A stretch of 64,000 nucleotides of DNA from Rhizobium laguerreae (GTDB taxonomy: Bacteria; Pseudomonadota; Alphaproteobacteria; Rhizobiales; Rhizobiaceae). Under the pieces are notes generated by a model, which saw only the letters and a list, made by a program, of their open reading frames with translations, was not told the origin of the DNA and made no database searches. A program made the translations under genes and the position numbers. Positions 53,856 to 63,166 of the stretch are shown here, in pieces. The DNA lies in contig NZ_MRDM01000014.1 in NCBI RefSeq assembly GCF_002008165.1, forward strand, positions 1-64,000, in the 5' to 3' direction. Position 1 is the first letter of the stretch, and each line of letters begins with the position of its first letter.

Positions 53856-54329
53856 ATGATCACACTGAATATCAACGGTAATCAGCACGAGGTCGATGCC
53901 GACCCGGAGACACCCATCCTTTGGGTCCTGCGCGACACGCTCGGCATGACCGGGACCAAGTTCGGCTGCGGCGCCGCGCTTTGCGGCGCGTGCACGATAC
54001 ATCTGGATGGTGAGGCTGTCCGTTCCTGCAGCACCCCTCTTTCCGCTGCCGAGGGCCTGAATATCACCACCATAGAAAAAGCGACCGACGGCAGCGACCG
54101 CGTCGGCGCCGCTGTAAGCGCAGCTTGGGTCAAGCACGATGTAGCGCAGTGCGGTTATTGTCAGAGCGGTCAGATCATGAGCGCCACGGCGTTCCTGGCA
54201 TCCCTGCCCTCCGGTTCGCAGCCGACCGCCTCGGAGATCGATACGGCAATGGAAGGTAATATTTGTCGTTGCGGAACCTATGTCCGTATCCGCGCCGCCG
54301 TAGCCGATGCTGCCAGCAATCTAGTCTGA
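53856..54329 (+). CDS. [2Fe-2S] small subunit of a molybdenum hydroxylase (IorA-like)
   Basis: The 157-residue protein has two iron-sulfur domains: the plant-ferredoxin-type cluster (GCGAALCGACTIHLDG, with an upstream FGC) and the second, helical cluster domain (CGYCQSGQIMSATAFL and EGNICRCGTYVRIRAA). It passes electrons from the molybdenum subunit to an acceptor. There is no signal peptide, so co-export with the Tat-tagged large subunit is expected. It is 12 bp upstream of the large-subunit gene. Confidence 0.93.
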   Translation: MITLNINGNQHEVDADPETPILWVLRDTLGMTGTKFGCGAALCGACTIHLDGEAVRSCSTPLSAAEGLNITTIEKATDGSDRVGAAVSAAWVKHDVAQCGYCQSGQIMSATAFLASLPSGSQPTASEIDTAMEGNICRCGTYVRIRAAVADAASNLV

Positions 54330-54341
54330 GGGAGACGCCAT

Positions 54342-56588
54342 ATGTTGCCGAACATGGATTATAGCGAATTACCGCGTGCGCTGCAGCACATGCTGGAACG
54401 AGGCCGTTCAACACCGGTCCAGGCGTTGCCACGCCGCAGCTTTCTAAAGCTGACGGGGACCCTCGGTTTGGCTGTCGGCATTTTCCCCCATCTGGCCGCC
54501 GCCCAGCCCATCGACGCGGGTGAGGCGCCGATCGCTCTGAAGCCGACCGAGCAGCCTTCCGCATTTGTTCAAATCGCACCAAATGGCGAGGTTATGGTCA
54601 CAATCAATCGGCTGGAGTTCGGTCAAGGCGTCCAAACGGCATTGCCGATGATCCTTGCCGAAGAACTCGACGCGGACTGGAATTTAGTACGCAGCCAGCT
54701 CGGCACCAATGACATGGCCTATGTTGATCCGCTCTTCGGCATGCACCTTACCGGCGGTTCGAACACCATCAAGAACAGCTTTACGCAGTATCGCGAGCTG
54801 GGTGCCCGCGTCCGCGCCATGCTACTCGCAGCCGCGGCAGACCGCTGGAACGTGGATGTTTCCGCGCTGCGAACCGAGGCCGGTGTGGTTCTGGCTCCCG
54901 ATGGCCGCAAACTCGGTTATGGAGAACTTTCCGAAGCGGCCATGGCCCTGCCGGTGCCTCAGAAAATAGCGTTGAAGGACCCGAAGGATTTCCGCATCAT
55001 CGGCCAGCCCACCCAGCGTCTGGACGCACAAGCCAAGAGCAGCGGCCAACAGAGTTTTGGCATCGACTTCAAGCTGCCGGGACAATTGACGGCCGTGGTG
55101 GCTCGCCCTCCGGTCTTCGGAGCCAAGATAGCCTCTCTGGACGACAGCGCAGCACGTTCAGTAAAGGGCGTGAAAGCTGTTTTGCGTGTACCGCTGGATC
55201 GCGGTGCAGAGGGCGTGGCCGTGGTGGCCGACGGATATTGGCAGGCATCTCAGGGTCGCAACGCCCTTAAGGTGGAATGGGACACATCGGATGTCGAAAA
55301 GGTCGATAGTGAAAAGCAACTTGCCCAGTTTCGCGAGATCGCCAATCGCCCCGGCCCGCGCCAGTTCGATGCCGACATGGCGCCATTGGAAACCGCTCCC
55401 TTGAGTCTGGAAGCCGAGTTCGTGTTTCCGTATCTCGCCCACGCGGCGATGGAACCGCTGAACTGCACGGTTCGGCTTTCCGACGATCGTGCCGAAATCT
55501 GGATGGGGAGCCAAAGTGCAGGGCTCGATGCCGGCGTTGCCGCAAACGTGCTCGGCCTCAAGCCGGAACAGGTCGTGGTGAACGTGCAGACATCGGGTGG
55601 TGGCTTCGGCCGGCGCTTTTCCAGCAGCAGCGACACGGCAATGGAGGCCTGCCAGATAGCCAAGGCCGCCAGGTCGGCGGGGCTGAACGCACCGGTGCGA
55701 ACGCTCTGGAGCCGCGAGGACGATATGAGGGGCGGCTACTACCGTCCAACGCATCTTCACCGCGCTCGCATCGGCTTCGACAAAGAGGGCAATGTGCTGG
55801 CCTGGGACCACACCATCGTCGGCCAGTCCATACTGACGGGAACCGTGTTCGAGAAGTTCCAGGTGAAGGACGGCATCGATGCCGCCACGACCGAGGGGAT
55901 GCGGAGCCCCTATCCGCTTCCCATGCGCCTGACAGTACATCATCCTGTTGCCAACGTGCCGGTTCTGTGGTGGCGCAGCGTTGGCTCCACTCATACGGCT
56001 TTCGTGATGGAGACCTTGCTTGACGATATAGCGAGAGCCACCGACCAGGATCCGGTCGCATATCGCATGAAGATGTTTGGCAATGAGCATCCTCGTCATC
56101 GCGATGCACTGCAGCTCGCCGTAGACAAGAGCGGTTACGGCAGTAGGACATTGGCAGAAGGCAGGGCTTGGGGTGTGGCCGTGCACGAATCCTTTTCATC
56201 CGTGGTGGCCTACGTGGTGGAAGCCTCCGTCGTCGACGGGCAGCCCAAGCTGCATCGGGTTACGGCGGGGGTGCACTGCAATCTGGCCGTCAACCCTCGG
56301 ACCGTGGAAGCGCAGGTCCAGGGCGCGGCGATCATGGGCTTGTCGACATGCCTTGCCGGCGCGGAAATCACGCTCAAGGACGGTATTGTGGAGCAAGGCA
56401 ACTTCAGCGAATTCACGGTGGCAAGGATCACGGATGTGCCGGAGTTCGACGTCAACATCGTTCCAAGCGCGGATGCACCGACAGGCATGGGCGAACCCGG
56501 CCTGCCGCCTTTGGCGCCGGCATTTGCCAATGCCATCTCGCGTCTGACAGGCAAGCCGGTCAGGCAGATGCCTTTCAACCTCGCTTAG
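54342..56588 (+). CDS. molybdopterin-binding large subunit, IorB-like, Tat-exported
   Basis: This 748-residue xanthine-dehydrogenase-family subunit has a twin-arginine leader (PRRSFLKLTGTLGLAVGIFP). Cofactor-binding segments include RLEFGQGVQTALPMILAEEL, TSGGGFGRRF and GSTHTAFVMETLLDDIA. The catalytic Glu is in GMGEPGLPPLAPAFANAI. The two-subunit, FAD-less architecture matches isoquinoline 1-oxidoreductase and periplasmic aldehyde oxidases that reduce a cytochrome. The substrate is not known. MoaC and MoeA, encoded nearby, supply cofactor steps. Confidence 0.92.
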   Translation: MLPNMDYSELPRALQHMLERGRSTPVQALPRRSFLKLTGTLGLAVGIFPHLAAAQPIDAGEAPIALKPTEQPSAFVQIAPNGEVMVTINRLEFGQGVQTALPMILAEELDADWNLVRSQLGTNDMAYVDPLFGMHLTGGSNTIKNSFTQYRELGARVRAMLLAAAADRWNVDVSALRTEAGVVLAPDGRKLGYGELSEAAMALPVPQKIALKDPKDFRIIGQPTQRLDAQAKSSGQQSFGIDFKLPGQLTAVVARPPVFGAKIASLDDSAARSVKGVKAVLRVPLDRGAEGVAVVADGYWQASQGRNALKVEWDTSDVEKVDSEKQLAQFREIANRPGPRQFDADMAPLETAPLSLEAEFVFPYLAHAAMEPLNCTVRLSDDRAEIWMGSQSAGLDAGVAANVLGLKPEQVVVNVQTSGGGFGRRFSSSSDTAMEACQIAKAARSAGLNAPVRTLWSREDDMRGGYYRPTHLHRARIGFDKEGNVLAWDHTIVGQSILTGTVFEKFQVKDGIDAATTEGMRSPYPLPMRLTVHHPVANVPVLWWRSVGSTHTAFVMETLLDDIARATDQDPVAYRMKMFGNEHPRHRDALQLAVDKSGYGSRTLAEGRAWGVAVHESFSSVVAYVVEASVVDGQPKLHRVTAGVHCNLAVNPRTVEAQVQGAAIMGLSTCLAGAEITLKDGIVEQGNFSEFTVARITDVPEFDVNIVPSADAPTGMGEPGLPPLAPAFANAISRLTGKPVRQMPFNLA

Positions 56589-56835
56589 AACCTGGCTCGG
56601 ACGAGAGCCTGCCCCGGTCCTGTGCGCCGCTGAATGCAGCGAGCCGCACAGGGCCGCGATGTTCCTGTCGCGTGACGTCTTGACAATAACGGCGCTAAGA
56701 CTTCGCAGTCAGCGATGACCGCGCGCTTCATCAGCAATCAGGACAGACAGGACCTTACATCTATCGGCAATCGCGCAAGTGAGATCAGTCCCCCAACCCA
56801 TCGCGACCATCTTGCGTACAGCCCTGGCAGGAGCG

Positions 56836-57729
56836 TCAGCCTTTGAAACGAAGCGCCTCGACGAGGAGCGCAAACGCGGCCGTATGCTGACGTCTGCTTG
56901 GGTAATACAGGTGATAGCCAGGGAACGGCTGGCACCAATCCTCGAGTACTCGGATCAGTCGCCCGTCTGCAACGTATTGTGAAACCTGACTTTCGAAAGT
57001 GTAGGCAAGCCCGAGCCCATCCAAAGCAGCGGCTTCCAGCATCAAACTATCGTTGATGATGAGCGGCCCATTCATTCTGACCACAAGCTCCTCGCTGTCG
57101 CGCTCGAACTCCCAGGCATACAATCCACCTCCTGTGGTTTGCCGGTAGCTAATACCCCGGTGGTCGCCGAGATCGCGGGGCGTCATCGGGATTGTGCGGT
57201 TCTGGAAGTAGGACGGCGATCCCACCACCGCCATGCGAAGGTCAGGGCCGATCCTGACGGCAACCATGTCCTTTTGAACCTGTTCTCCAATGCGAATACC
57301 GGCGTCGAACCGGCCGGCCACGATATCCGTCAGGCCCTCGTCAAGAATGACCTCCATTTCAATATCCGGGTATTCCGCCAAGAATGTTGTCATGACAGGC
57401 CAAAGCACGCTCATTGCGGCATATCGAAACGTCGTGATGCGGATAGTGCCCGCCGGCTTGTCACGAAGTGAGGTGACGGCTGCGATCTCGCTTTCGATGT
57501 GTTCGAAGGCAGGGCGGAGGTTCCGAAGCATACGCTCTCCGGCATCGGTCAGCGACAAGCTTCGTGTAGTGCGTGAGATTAGCCGCACCCCCAGCCTCTG
57601 CTCCAGCATCCTGACTGAGTAGCTGACGGCAGATTGGGACAGTCCCAGCTTGGCGGAGGCGCGCGTGAAACTTCCGGCCTCGGCGACGGCGATGAAGGCT
57701 GCAAGCTCGCTGAAATCACCGTGCCTCAT
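56836..57729 (-). CDS. LysR-family regulator, probable controller of the ior/SDR loci
   Basis: The protein has 297 residues. The HTH (FSELAAFIAVAEAGSFTRAS, then LGLSQSAVSYSVRMLEQRLG) is followed by RLISRTTRSLSLTDAG and the effector domain. This is the AaeR/DmlR-like group that often controls adjacent oxidoreductases. Its start is 13 bp from copy C of the 32-bp box, and the SDR gene is divergent. The same box before the cytochrome and iorA genes suggests it controls all three. Confidence 0.9.
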   Translation of the reverse strand: MRHGDFSELAAFIAVAEAGSFTRASAKLGLSQSAVSYSVRMLEQRLGVRLISRTTRSLSLTDAGERMLRNLRPAFEHIESEIAAVTSLRDKPAGTIRITTFRYAAMSVLWPVMTTFLAEYPDIEMEVILDEGLTDIVAGRFDAGIRIGEQVQKDMVAVRIGPDLRMAVVGSPSYFQNRTIPMTPRDLGDHRGISYRQTTGGGLYAWEFERDSEELVVRMNGPLIINDSLMLEAAALDGLGLAYTFESQVSQYVADGRLIRVLEDWCQPFPGYHLYYPSRRQHTAAFALLVEALRFKG

Positions 57730-57741
57730 TTATCTCGCTCA

Positions 57742-57773
57742 TTTCTAACTTCATGCAGATTATACTAACTAAT
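57742..57773. promoter_or_regulatory. conserved 32-bp box, copy C
   Basis: It starts TTTCTAAC, has TCATGCAG in the middle and ends ACTAAT. It lies in the 159-bp region between the divergent LysR and SDR genes, 13 bp from the LysR start, the classic place of a LysR operator. Confidence 0.7.
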
Positions 57774-57888
57774 CAAAGTTTGTCTTCATTGCTACCTGTC
57801 ATTTCACAACCCGCTTAAACGGCATGCAAGAGAGACGAATGATGATGGAAGCCACCCCCGCACTATTTGAACCATGAAGGAAAATTCG

Positions 57889-58728
57889 ATGAGTAAGGTT
57901 TGGATGATCACAGGAGCCGGGCGCGGCATGGGCCTGGATTTCGCAAAGGCGGTTCTGGCTGCTGGCGACAAACTCGTTGCAACCGGCCGCAATCCGGAGC
58001 GCGTTGCCAAGGCGATCGGCCAGTCGGAAAAACTGCTCGTCGTCACGCTGGATGTAACCAAGCCGACCGACGCGGACTCTGCCGTCAAGGCCGCACTCGA
58101 ACGCTTTGGTCGCATCGATATATTGGTCAACAATGCCGCAAACTTCTACTCAGGCTATTTTGAGGAGCTGACGCCGCCTCAGATCAATCTCCAACTGGCC
58201 AGCAGTCTCCTCGGCCCCATGAGTGTCACCCGCGCCGTCCTGCCGGTGATGCGCCGGCAGGAATCCGGCAAGATCACCTCGATCTCATCGACGGCCAGCC
58301 TGCTGGGCTTTGAGTTTTGCAGCGCTTACTCTGCCGCGAAGTTTGCCCTCGATGGTTGGATGGAATCGCTGCAGCCCGAAGTGGCGCCGTTCGGTATCGA
58401 AACGATGATCGTCAATCCGGGCTTCTTCCGCACGGAATTGCTGACTGACGAATCAACCCAATATGCTCCGTCATCTGTCAGCGACTACGACGAAAGGCGC
58501 GCCCAACACCCGGCATTCTGGAAGTCCGCCAACGGCCAGCAGAGCGGCGATCCCGCAAAACTCGCCCAAGCGCTGATCACCCTGGTCAACCAACCGGAGC
58601 TACCCCGCCGGTTCATCGCCGGAGCTGATGCTGTTGGCATGGTGGAACAGAAAATCGCGCTGTTGCAGCAACAGATCGATGCCTACCGGGACCTTTCAAG
58701 TTCGCTTGCCTTTGACGTGAAATCCTAA
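57889..58728 (+). CDS. short-chain dehydrogenase/reductase (SDR)
   Basis: The protein has 279 residues. It shows the classical SDR motifs: the NAD(P)-binding TGAGRGMG near the N-terminus, LVNNAANF, the catalytic Ser in SSTASLLG, and YSAAKFAL (Tyr and Lys). It reduces or oxidises an unknown alcohol or carbonyl. AAGGAAAA precedes ATG 57889; an ATG five codons earlier is less likely. It is divergent from the LysR gene and probably controlled by it. Confidence 0.9.
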   Translation: MSKVWMITGAGRGMGLDFAKAVLAAGDKLVATGRNPERVAKAIGQSEKLLVVTLDVTKPTDADSAVKAALERFGRIDILVNNAANFYSGYFEELTPPQINLQLASSLLGPMSVTRAVLPVMRRQESGKITSISSTASLLGFEFCSAYSAAKFALDGWMESLQPEVAPFGIETMIVNPGFFRTELLTDESTQYAPSSVSDYDERRAQHPAFWKSANGQQSGDPAKLAQALITLVNQPELPRRFIAGADAVGMVEQKIALLQQQIDAYRDLSSSLAFDVKS

Positions 58729-58752
58729 GCCTGAACGACGCTTTGCTGATGC

Positions 58753-59187
58753 TCAGTAATTCTTCATCGCAAGATGCGGCATGCCACCGTCAAGAAATTC
58801 CGCGCCATAGGCAACGAAGCCGAAACGCTCGTAAAGCGGCAGCTTGTCCGCCTGCGCGGTGAGATAGAAGCGGTTGTCACGGGCGCCGCGATGCAGTTCC
58901 ATCGCTCGCCCGATCATTGCGGCTGCAATGCCTTGGCCGCGCCATCGGCCGGCAACTGCAACCCGGCCGATCTTCACATGTTCCTCTGCGTAAATGACCC
59001 GCAGCGTGCCGGAGACTTCGCCCGCCGTGACGGAGACGAGATGATGGGCGCTGAGATCGTCGGCATCGAATTCTTCGGCTTCGGGAACCTTCTGCTCATA
59101 CACGAAAATAGCGCGCCGCAGCCGGAAGGCCTCATTGCAGAGCGTACTGAAAACCGGGACGCTGAGGATCGCCGTTTCCATCACCAT
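58753..59187 (-). CDS. GNAT-family N-acetyltransferase
   Basis: The 144-residue protein has the acetyl-CoA-binding motif GRVAVAGRWRGQGIAAAMIG (RxxGxG type) and the ElaA-like N-terminus (FRLRRAIFVYEQKVPEAEEF). It ends with YERFGFVAYGAEFLDGGMPH, typical of YjcF/ElaA-like members. The substrate is unknown. GGGAGG lies five to six bases before ATG 59187; the open frame further upstream has no ribosome-binding site. It follows the DEAD-box gene by 65 bp. Confidence 0.85.
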   Translation of the reverse strand: MVMETAILSVPVFSTLCNEAFRLRRAIFVYEQKVPEAEEFDADDLSAHHLVSVTAGEVSGTLRVIYAEEHVKIGRVAVAGRWRGQGIAAAMIGRAMELHRGARDNRFYLTAQADKLPLYERFGFVAYGAEFLDGGMPHLAMKNY

Positions 59188-59252
59188 CCTTGCCTCCCTC
59201 AGGGATACGGCCCAAAGCCCTCCGCCGGACCAGCGAAGGGCTGCCGGCAAGA

Positions 59253-61205
59253 TCAGCCGGGCTTCTTCTTTGAAAACTTATTCTGTGCGCCGCCGCCCTT
59301 ACCCTCATATTTGGGGGCCTCAGATCTTGGGCCTTCGTATTTCGGCTTGTCGGACTTCGGGCCATCGAAAGCGGGCTTGCCCGGCTTCTTGCTCCAGGGC
59401 TTGCTATCCCGTTTGTCCCCGCCGCTATTATCGGCCGCGGCATATCCGCCGCCCGGACCCTTGCCGAACTTGTTCTTCGGCCGCTCGCCGCGGAATGTGT
59501 CGTCCGGCCGCTCGTCGCGAGATGGCTTGCCGGCATAAGGCTTCGGCGCAGGCGCCCGGCTGAAATCCGGCGTGCCGGAAAGCCTGGTCACGCGGATGCC
59601 GCGTTCGAGCGCTTTGTTCGGACCGATCGCCGCCAGGAAGCTTTCGGCGCTCGCCGCGGCGATCTCCACGAAAGTTTCCTCGGGCTGCATCTTGATCGCG
59701 CCGATCTCGCGCTTCGTCACATTGCCGTTGCGGCAGAGCATCGGGATCAGCCAGCGCGGCTCGGCATTCTGCTTGCGCCCGACCGAGACGGAGAACCAGA
59801 CGCTGGCGCCGAAATCTTCGCGCGGTCCCTTCTGCGCCGGCTCGTACGGCTCGGCATTGTCGCGGCGCTTGCGGCTGCGATCGTCCTGCACGGTGACCTC
59901 GAGCAGATCCTCCGGCGCCGAGTGATTGGTGCGGTAAAGACGTAAGAAAGCGGCGGCGAGCTTTTCGGCGCCATGGCTGGCGAGAAGCTGCTGTACCAGC
60001 CCCTGCTCTTCCTCCTGCGGCGTTTCGTTGAAGATCGGATCGGCGAGCAGCCGCTCGTCGTCACGCTCGCTCACTTCCTCGGCCGAGGGCGGCCGCGCCC
60101 AGGCAGCCGAAATACCGGCATTCTCGAGCAGGCGCTCTGCCTTGCGCCGTGCATTCAGCGGCACGATCATGGCGCTGATGCCCTTGCGTCCGGCCCGGCC
60201 GGTGCGGCCGCTGCGGTGCAGCAGCGTGTCCGGATTGGTCGGCAGGTCGGCATGGATGACGAGATCGAGCCCCGGCAGGTCGATGCCGCGGGCGGCAACG
60301 TCGGTCGCGATGCAGACGCGGGCGCGCCCGTCGCGCATCGCCTGCAGCGCGTGGGTGCGCTCGTTCTGCGTCAGCTCGCCGGAAAGCGCCACGACGGCGA
60401 AATTGCGGTTGTTGAAGCGTGCGGTCAGATGGTTGACGGCGGCGCGCGTCGAGCAGAACACGATGGCATTGGTCGCCTCGTAATAGCGCAGCACGTTGAT
60501 GATCGCGTTCTCGCGGTCGCTCGGGGCAACCATCAGCGCGCGATATTCGATGTCGATATGCTGCTTTTCCTCGGCCGCGGTGCTGATGCGCACGGCATCG
60601 CGCTGGTAGCTCTTGGCAAGCTTGGCGATCGCAGCCGGCACCGTTGCCGAAAACATCAGCGTCCGGCGTTCGTCCGGCGCCGCATCGAGAATGAATTCCA
60701 GGTCTTCGCGGAAGCCGAGATCGAGCATCTCGTCGGCCTCGTCGAGCACGGCAGCCTTCAGTTCCGACATGTCGAGCGCCCTGCGGCGGATATGGTCGCA
60801 AAGCCGGCCGGGCGTGCCGACGACGATATGGGCGCCGCGTTCGAGCGTGCGGCGCTCGCTGCGGATGTCCATGCCGCCGACGCAGCTGGCGATCACCGCG
60901 CCGGTCATCTCAAAGAGCCATTCGAGTTCGCGCTTCACCTGCAGGGCAAGCTCGCGCGTCGGGGCGATGACGAGGGCGAGCGGCGCGCCGGCATTGCCGA
61001 AGCGCTCCCTGCCCTCAAGCAGCGTCGGCGCCAGCGCCAGGCCGAAGGCGACGGTCTTGCCGGAGCCGGTCTGGGCCGAGACCAGCGCGTCGGAAGCGGC
61101 GAGCGCTGGATCGAGCATCGCCTTCTGCACCGGGGTGAGTTCGGCGTAACCGCGCTTCTGCAACGCCTTGGCGATCGCCGGAACGACGCCGTTAAATTCT
61201 GTCAT
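59253..61205 (-). CDS. DEAD-box RNA helicase with DbpA-type RNA-binding domain
   Basis: The protein has 650 residues. Helicase motifs are all present: Q motif (KRGYAELTPVQKAML), Walker A (AQTGSGKTVAFG), DEAD in VLDEADEMLDLGF, SAT (FSATVPAAIA), and HRSGRTGRAGRKG. A DbpA/CsdA-like RNA-binding domain lies at about 475-560. The tail from 570 is low-complexity, rich in Lys, Gly and Pro with repeated PKYEG/PAFDGPKSDKP units. It probably assists ribosome assembly or mRNA turnover. Confidence 0.93.
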   Translation of the reverse strand: MTEFNGVVPAIAKALQKRGYAELTPVQKAMLDPALAASDALVSAQTGSGKTVAFGLALAPTLLEGRERFGNAGAPLALVIAPTRELALQVKRELEWLFEMTGAVIASCVGGMDIRSERRTLERGAHIVVGTPGRLCDHIRRRALDMSELKAAVLDEADEMLDLGFREDLEFILDAAPDERRTLMFSATVPAAIAKLAKSYQRDAVRISTAAEEKQHIDIEYRALMVAPSDRENAIINVLRYYEATNAIVFCSTRAAVNHLTARFNNRNFAVVALSGELTQNERTHALQAMRDGRARVCIATDVAARGIDLPGLDLVIHADLPTNPDTLLHRSGRTGRAGRKGISAMIVPLNARRKAERLLENAGISAAWARPPSAEEVSERDDERLLADPIFNETPQEEEQGLVQQLLASHGAEKLAAAFLRLYRTNHSAPEDLLEVTVQDDRSRKRRDNAEPYEPAQKGPREDFGASVWFSVSVGRKQNAEPRWLIPMLCRNGNVTKREIGAIKMQPEETFVEIAAASAESFLAAIGPNKALERGIRVTRLSGTPDFSRAPAPKPYAGKPSRDERPDDTFRGERPKNKFGKGPGGGYAAADNSGGDKRDSKPWSKKPGKPAFDGPKSDKPKYEGPRSEAPKYEGKGGGAQNKFSKKKPG

Positions 61206-61304
61206 GAGTTCGATCTTTCGGAGCTGTCAGGCGCGTTGCTGCGCCATGGCCGGAGCCAGCCGGCGGGGTATTTGCGCCGTTCCTAGCCGCTCCCGCTGCG
61301 ATTG

Positions 61305-63161
61305 TCAAAGCGTGCGGCTGCGCCACAGCCAGGCGTCGATGCGGCTTGCCCGGCCGCGCAGCGCCGTTTCCAACGGTCCCTCCATCCGGCCGGACTGCGT
61401 GAGCACGCTATCGGGACCGGCGGCGCGGACGATTTCGGCGCTCAGCGCCAGTTCGACGCCATGGCGGGCGGCGACCTCCATCAGCCGGCTGCCGACATTG
61501 ATGGTGTCGCCCGCCGCCGTGATCTGCTGCCGGTCGCCGGTGCCCAATCGCGAGGCGACGATCGGGCCGCAATGGGCGCCGACCTTGAAGCCGATCTTCT
61601 TCTGGGCGAAGCCCGCATGCGCTTGAAGCCAGGCCCTTGTGCGCTCGCACAGGCTGACAGCACAGGCAGCGGCGCGTGCGGCGTCGTCATCGGCGGGCTC
61701 CGGCAGGCCGAACAGGATCATCGCCCCGTCGCCCATGAAGCTGGTGATGGCGCCGCCATGGGCGCGCGCCTCCTCGTCGACCAATTCGAAGAAGCCGCTC
61801 AGCATTTCGCTCACCGCCACCGGCCCGACATTTTCGCTGAGGCCGGTGAAGCCCGAGAGATCGATGAAGATGACGGCGGCATTCTGGCGCACTGGCGCGG
61901 CGAGGAAATTCGGATCGCGCGCCAGCCACTCGCCGAGCCCGGGCGCCTCGATGCGCTGCAGGCGCGCGCTTTGCTCGGCATAATGGCGGGCGCGGCCGCG
62001 GTCGAGCCAGAGTTCGGCCGCGCCATAAACCAACGCCGGCGGCAGCGCCGCGGCGATCGGCAGCGCCGCACTCAGCCAGTAGCCATTTGCGAAGGCCGAC
62101 AGATTGAGCATCGCCCAGACGATCAGCGTCAGCACGATGATGACATAGCCTGCCGCACTCCTTCGCCAGGCGACCAGCGACACGAGCACGATCGGCAGTC
62201 CGATGGCGGTGGCAGCATCGATCAGCCGCATCCTGCGGTCGCGCACCATGCCGTCGCCGGTAACAAGATGGGTGATCGCCGTCGACATCACCTCGACGCC
62301 GGGCATGACGGGATCGAACGGCGTCGGGAAGACATCGCCGCCGCCGGTGACAGTCGAACCGATGACGACGATGCGGCCCGCCACCGCATCCGCCGAAAGC
62401 TTGCCATCCAGCGCATCGGCGGCGCTGAAGGTGGCGATGCTGCCGTGCCGGCCATAGAAGGTCACCGGCAGACGCTGGCCGATATCTGTGGGAATACGCA
62501 ACTTTCCGAGCATGATGGCGTCGCGTTCGATCGTAGGATCGACGCCGAGCGCCACCGACGCGGCACGCAACGGAAAAGCCGGATCCAGCCGGTCTGCGGC
62601 ACGTGAGATCAGCGGAATGAAGCGCGGCGTGCCGGTCTGGTCGGTTGCAACATTGACGATGCCGACTGCGGCGGCCTCGGCAAAGCGGGGGAGTGGCAAC
62701 AGCAGCTGGTTTGCCTCCGGGATGGCGGCAAACGTATCCTCGGCCGCATCGGTGACCCGCTGGCTGCTTTGCGCAAAGGTGGCCGCGGCCGCTATCACGC
62801 TTGGCCCCTGGCGAAGGGCTGATGTCAGCGCCGCATCACCCGCCTCCGGCCCTGGATCGACCAGCAGAATGTCGATCGCCAGGGCCTTCGGCTTCAACGC
62901 GGTGATCGCGTTGGCGAGGCGCGCAAGTGTCGCCCGATCGAGCGGATAGCCGTGTGCCCTAGCGGTACGGTCGTCGATCGCGACGATCGAGACGACGGGA
63001 GGCGGTGTCTTCGCCCCGACGATGGCGCTTCGGATATCGGCAAGCGAGGCCTCCATCCGGTCGAGAAGGCCGCTTCCGGCATGGAGATTGGTATAGCCGA
63101 GCGCAACTCCCCAAAGACCGGCGAGCAGCAGCGCGATCACAGTCAGCAGGCGATGGTTCAT
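61305..63161 (-). CDS. CHASE2-domain adenylate/guanylate cyclase
   Basis: The 618-residue protein has an N-terminal membrane anchor and a periplasmic CHASE2 sensor domain (about 30-330, with VVSIVAIDDRTARAHGYPLD and VEVMSTAITHLVTGDG). Three transmembrane segments and a class III cyclase domain follow. Metal-binding aspartates are in FIDLSGFTGLSE and SFMGDGAMILFG. It would make cAMP (or cGMP) in response to a periplasmic signal. ATG 63161 is 5 bp after the FecR-domain gene. The frame upstream is open but overlaps that gene. Confidence 0.88.
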   Translation of the reverse strand: MNHRLLTVIALLLAGLWGVALGYTNLHAGSGLLDRMEASLADIRSAIVGAKTPPPVVSIVAIDDRTARAHGYPLDRATLARLANAITALKPKALAIDILLVDPGPEAGDAALTSALRQGPSVIAAAATFAQSSQRVTDAAEDTFAAIPEANQLLLPLPRFAEAAAVGIVNVATDQTGTPRFIPLISRAADRLDPAFPLRAASVALGVDPTIERDAIMLGKLRIPTDIGQRLPVTFYGRHGSIATFSAADALDGKLSADAVAGRIVVIGSTVTGGGDVFPTPFDPVMPGVEVMSTAITHLVTGDGMVRDRRMRLIDAATAIGLPIVLVSLVAWRRSAAGYVIIVLTLIVWAMLNLSAFANGYWLSAALPIAAALPPALVYGAAELWLDRGRARHYAEQSARLQRIEAPGLGEWLARDPNFLAAPVRQNAAVIFIDLSGFTGLSENVGPVAVSEMLSGFFELVDEEARAHGGAITSFMGDGAMILFGLPEPADDDAARAAACAVSLCERTRAWLQAHAGFAQKKIGFKVGAHCGPIVASRLGTGDRQQITAAGDTINVGSRLMEVAARHGVELALSAEIVRAAGPDSVLTQSGRMEGPLETALRGRASRIDAWLWRSRTL

Positions 63162-63166
63162 GGGAC

